From assembly GCF_900129505.1 (NCBI RefSeq), contig NZ_LT670818.1, positions 3,162,001 to 3,226,000 of the forward strand: a DNA stretch of 64,000 nt. Direction: 5' to 3'. Every line of letters begins with the position of its first letter. Positions within the stretch are counted from its first letter, which is position 1. Both the position numbers and the translations under genes were made by a program. The notes under the pieces are model-generated. The model did not search any database and was not told the DNA's origin. It saw only the letters and a list, made by a program, of their open reading frames with translations. Origin of the DNA: Bradyrhizobium erythrophlei. Lineage in GTDB: Bacteria; Pseudomonadota; Alphaproteobacteria; Rhizobiales; Xanthobacteraceae. Of the stretch, positions 62,064 to 64,000 are shown piece by piece.

Positions 62064-62245
62064 TCTTCACTCCCCTCCCTCCACGCGCAGCGTGGCGGGG
62101 AGGGGTCCGAGGCGAGCGAAGCTCGCTCTCGAGGTCGGGGGTGGGGGTGTTTCAGCCGGCTCAGTGCCAGAACGAGAGCGAGAACTTGCTGCGCCACCCC
62201 CCACCCCCGACCCCTCCCCACCGCTTCGCGGGGGGAGGGGAGAAG
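62064..62245. repeat. G-rich long inverted repeat between the oxidoreductase gene and ilvD
   Basis: CTCCCCTCCCTCC near 62070 pairs with GGGGGGAGGGGAG near 62230, and GGTCGGGGGTGGGGGTG near 62133 pairs with CACCCCCCACCCCCGACCCC near 62193, with small hairpins such as CGAGCGAAGCTCGC inside. The whole is an imperfect hairpin of about 180 bases. The G-runs could also form a quadruplex. It encodes nothing recognisable. Confidence 0.75.
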
Positions 62246-62389
62246 AAAAATGTGCTGGCCCATGTGAGATGGATAGCGCTAGCGCCCGCAACCGCATGGC
62301 TTCCCCGCGACAAAGCGCTTCAGGGCGCCTCCCACACCGTATAGAACACCGTCCAACCACCGATTTTCCCGACCTTCGAAGGACAGACC

Positions 62390-64000
62390 ATGCCAGCCTA
62401 CCGCTCCAGGACCACGACCCACGGCCGCAACATGGCCGGCGCCCGCGGCCTCTGGCGCGCCACCGGCATGAAGAACGAGGATTTCGGCAAGCCGATCATC
62501 GCCGTGGTCAACTCGTTCACCCAGTTCGTGCCCGGGCATGTCCATCTCAAGGACCTCGGCCAATTGGTCGCGCGCGAAATCGAAAAGGCCGGCGGCGTCG
62601 CCAAGGAGTTCAACACCATCGCGGTCGATGACGGCATCGCGATGGGGCATGACGGCATGCTCTACAGCCTGCCGTCGCGCGAGATCATCGCCGACAGCGT
62701 CGAGTACATGGTCAACGCCCATTGCGCCGACGCGATGGTGTGCATCTCCAATTGCGACAAGATCACGCCGGGCATGCTGATGGCGGCGCTGCGGATCAAC
62801 ATCCCGACCGTGTTCGTCTCGGGCGGTCCGATGGAATCCGGCAAGGTCAGCGTCAAGGGCAAGATCCGCTCGGTCGACCTGATCGACGCCATGGTCGCCG
62901 CCGCCGACGAAAAGGTCAGCGACGCCGATGTCGAAATCATCGAACGATCGGCCTGCCCGACCTGCGGCTCCTGCTCGGGGATGTTCACGGCGAACTCCAT
63001 GAACTGCCTGACCGAGGCGCTGGGGCTGGCGCTGCCCGGCAACGGCTCGCTGCTGGCGACCCATGCCGATCGCAAGGGGCTGTTCGTCGAAGCCGGTCAT
63101 CTGATCGTCGATCTGGCGCGCCGTTACTACGAGCAGGACGACGAGACCGCGCTGCCGCGCGCGATCGCCAGCTTCAAGGCGTTCGAGAACGCCATGACGC
63201 TCGATATCGCGATGGGCGGCTCGACCAACACGGTGCTGCATCTGCTCGCGGCCGCCTATGAAGGCGAGATCCCCTTCACCATGCAGGACATCGACCGGCT
63301 GTCGCGCCGGGTGCCGGTGTTGTGCAAGGTGGCGCCCTCGGTGCCGGACGTGCATCTGGAGGACGTTCACCGCGCCGGCGGTGTCATGGCCATTCTCGGC
63401 GAACTCGACCGCGCCAATTTGATCAACCGCGGGCTGCCGATGGTACATTCCAAGTCGATCGAGGACGCGCTGAACCGCTGGGATATCAGCCGCACCAAGA
63501 GCGAAAGCGTGCGCCATTTCTTCAAGGCGGCGCCCGGCAACGTGCCGACGCAGCAGGCCTTCAGCCAGGACCGCCGCTTCGAGGACGTCGATACCGACCG
63601 CAGCAAAGGCTGCATCCGCGACGCCGAGCACGCGTTCTCCAGAGACGGCGGCCTTGCCGTGTTGACCGGAAACCTGGCGGTGGACGGCTGCATCGTGAAG
63701 ACCGCCGGCGTCGACGAGAGCATCCTGAAATTCGCGGGGCCGGCGCGGATCTTCGAAAGCCAGGACGCCGCGGTCGAGGGCATTTTGGGCGGCAAGATCA
63801 AGCCCGGCGACGTCGTCGTGGTGCGCTATGAGGGTCCGCGCGGCGGCCCCGGCATGCAGGAGATGCTGTACCCGACCAGCTACCTCAAATCGAAGGGGCT
63901 CGGCAAAGTATGCGCCCTGATCACCGATGGCCGCTTCTCCGGTGGATCGTCGGGGCTTTCGATCGGGCATATTTCGCCGGAAGCGGCGGAAGGCGGGCTG
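62390..64000 (+). CDS. ilvD: Dihydroxy-acid dehydratase, cut by the window edge
   Basis: The first 537 residues of a protein that should be about 610-620 long. It dehydrates 2,3-dihydroxy-isovalerate and -methylvalerate in branched-chain amino-acid synthesis. Iron-sulphur and active-site segments are [10 protein letters not shown] (C122) and [20 protein letters not shown] (C195), with [15 protein letters not shown] lacking the extra Cys of [2Fe-2S] enzymes, so it is the E. coli-like oxygen-sensitive [4Fe-4S] type. The late [20 protein letters not shown] is the catalytic C-terminal domain. AAGGACAG precedes the ATG at 62390. No stop occurs before the edge. Confidence 0.96.
   Translation, partial: MPAYRSRTTTHGRNMAGARGLWRATGMKNEDFGKPIIAVVNSFTQFVPGHVHLKDLGQLVAREIEKAGGVAKEFNTIAVDDGIAMGHDGMLYSLPSREIIADSVEYMVNAHCADAMVCISNCDKITPGMLMAALRINIPTVFVSGGPMESGKVSVKGKIRSVDLIDAMVAAADEKVSDADVEIIERSACPTCGSCSGMFTANSMNCLTEALGLALPGNGSLLATHADRKGLFVEAGHLIVDLARRYYEQDDETALPRAIASFKAFENAMTLDIAMGGSTNTVLHLLAAAYEGEIPFTMQDIDRLSRRVPVLCKVAPSVPDVHLEDVHRAGGVMAILGELDRANLINRGLPMVHSKSIEDALNRWDISRTKSESVRHFFKAAPGNVPTQQAFSQDRRFEDVDTDRSKGCIRDAEHAFSRDGGLAVLTGNLAVDGCIVKTAGVDESILKFAGPARIFESQDAAVEGILGGKIKPGDVVVVRYEGPRGGPGMQEMLYPTSYLKSKGLGKVCALITDGRFSGGSSGLSIGHISPEAAEGGL

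Noticed and set aside
1..64000. CRISPR arrays, insertion sequences, rRNA and phage attachment sites
   Set aside because: No regularly spaced direct repeats with unique spacers, no transposase or integrase reading frame, and no rRNA or tRNA sequence could be recognised by reading both strands.

Overview
The window reads as chromosomal DNA of an alphaproteobacterium of the Bradyrhizobium / Rhodopseudomonas group (Nitrobacteraceae). The support is high GC with strong third-position G/C bias, protein sequences typical of that family (TrcR/DUF1013, ThrB of the kinase-fold type, an NdvA-type exporter, MinCDE, an AapJ/Q/M-like transporter), several families of dispersed palindromic repeats common in these genomes, and TTAA-N7-TTAA boxes of the kind bound by CtrA. 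This assignment is from recognition, not a database search.

Layout. 0.1-3.6 kb: hotdog thioesterase, CoA-type NUDIX hydrolase and three secreted proteins of unknown role. 3.8-7.4 kb: complete TRAP-TAXI importer (binding protein, attenuator hairpin, fused permease, DUF1850 protein). 7.5-18.6 kb: SDR, CPA1 antiporter, TPR/LprI-like protein, propionyl-CoA synthetase bracketed by repeats, small proteins (lipoprotein, DUF6494, PhnA-like, tautomerase), class C beta-lactamase-fold hydrolase and a GlcG/HbpS-like protein. 19.1-24.8 kb: amino-acid ABC transporter locus with two permeases on one strand and, divergently, an RpiR regulator, a class III aminotransferase and the binding protein; its ATPase is not in the window. 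24.9-33.2 kb: carboxylesterase, decayed PhnA-like copy, L,D-transpeptidase, Slt-type lytic transglycosylase, a coupled small-protein/membrane-protein pair and an FkbM methyltransferase. 33.4-49.4 kb: housekeeping genes (trcR, ispH-thrB-rnhA, peroxiredoxin, fadD, D,D-carboxypeptidase, ndvA-like exporter, hisE, YqaA-like protein, nitronate monooxygenase-like enzyme) and two orphan ABC binding proteins. 49.5-52.7 kb: minCDE behind a TTAA-rich control region, followed by a truncated thioesterase gene. 52.7-56.8 kb: GFA protein and a translationally coupled KaiC-like ATPase / hybrid histidine kinase pair. 57.1-59.8 kb: a visibly more A/T-rich island with a Cys-cluster secreted peptide, a lipoprotein and a cytoplasmic trypsin-like protein. 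59.8-61.0 kb: gene-free and repeat-filled. The end holds a second nitronate monooxygenase-like gene and ilvD, cut by the window edge.

Genes that probably act together: the TRAP-TAXI genes; the amino-acid importer with its regulator and aminotransferase; minCDE; the KaiC-like ATPase with its kinase; ispH-thrB-rnhA as one transcript. The strongest leads for new biology are the KaiC-like/kinase pair, the A/T-rich island, the probable CtrA control of minCDE, and the repeat traffic that has extended one gene and sits beside decayed ones. No CRISPR array, rRNA, tRNA or intact insertion sequence was found.
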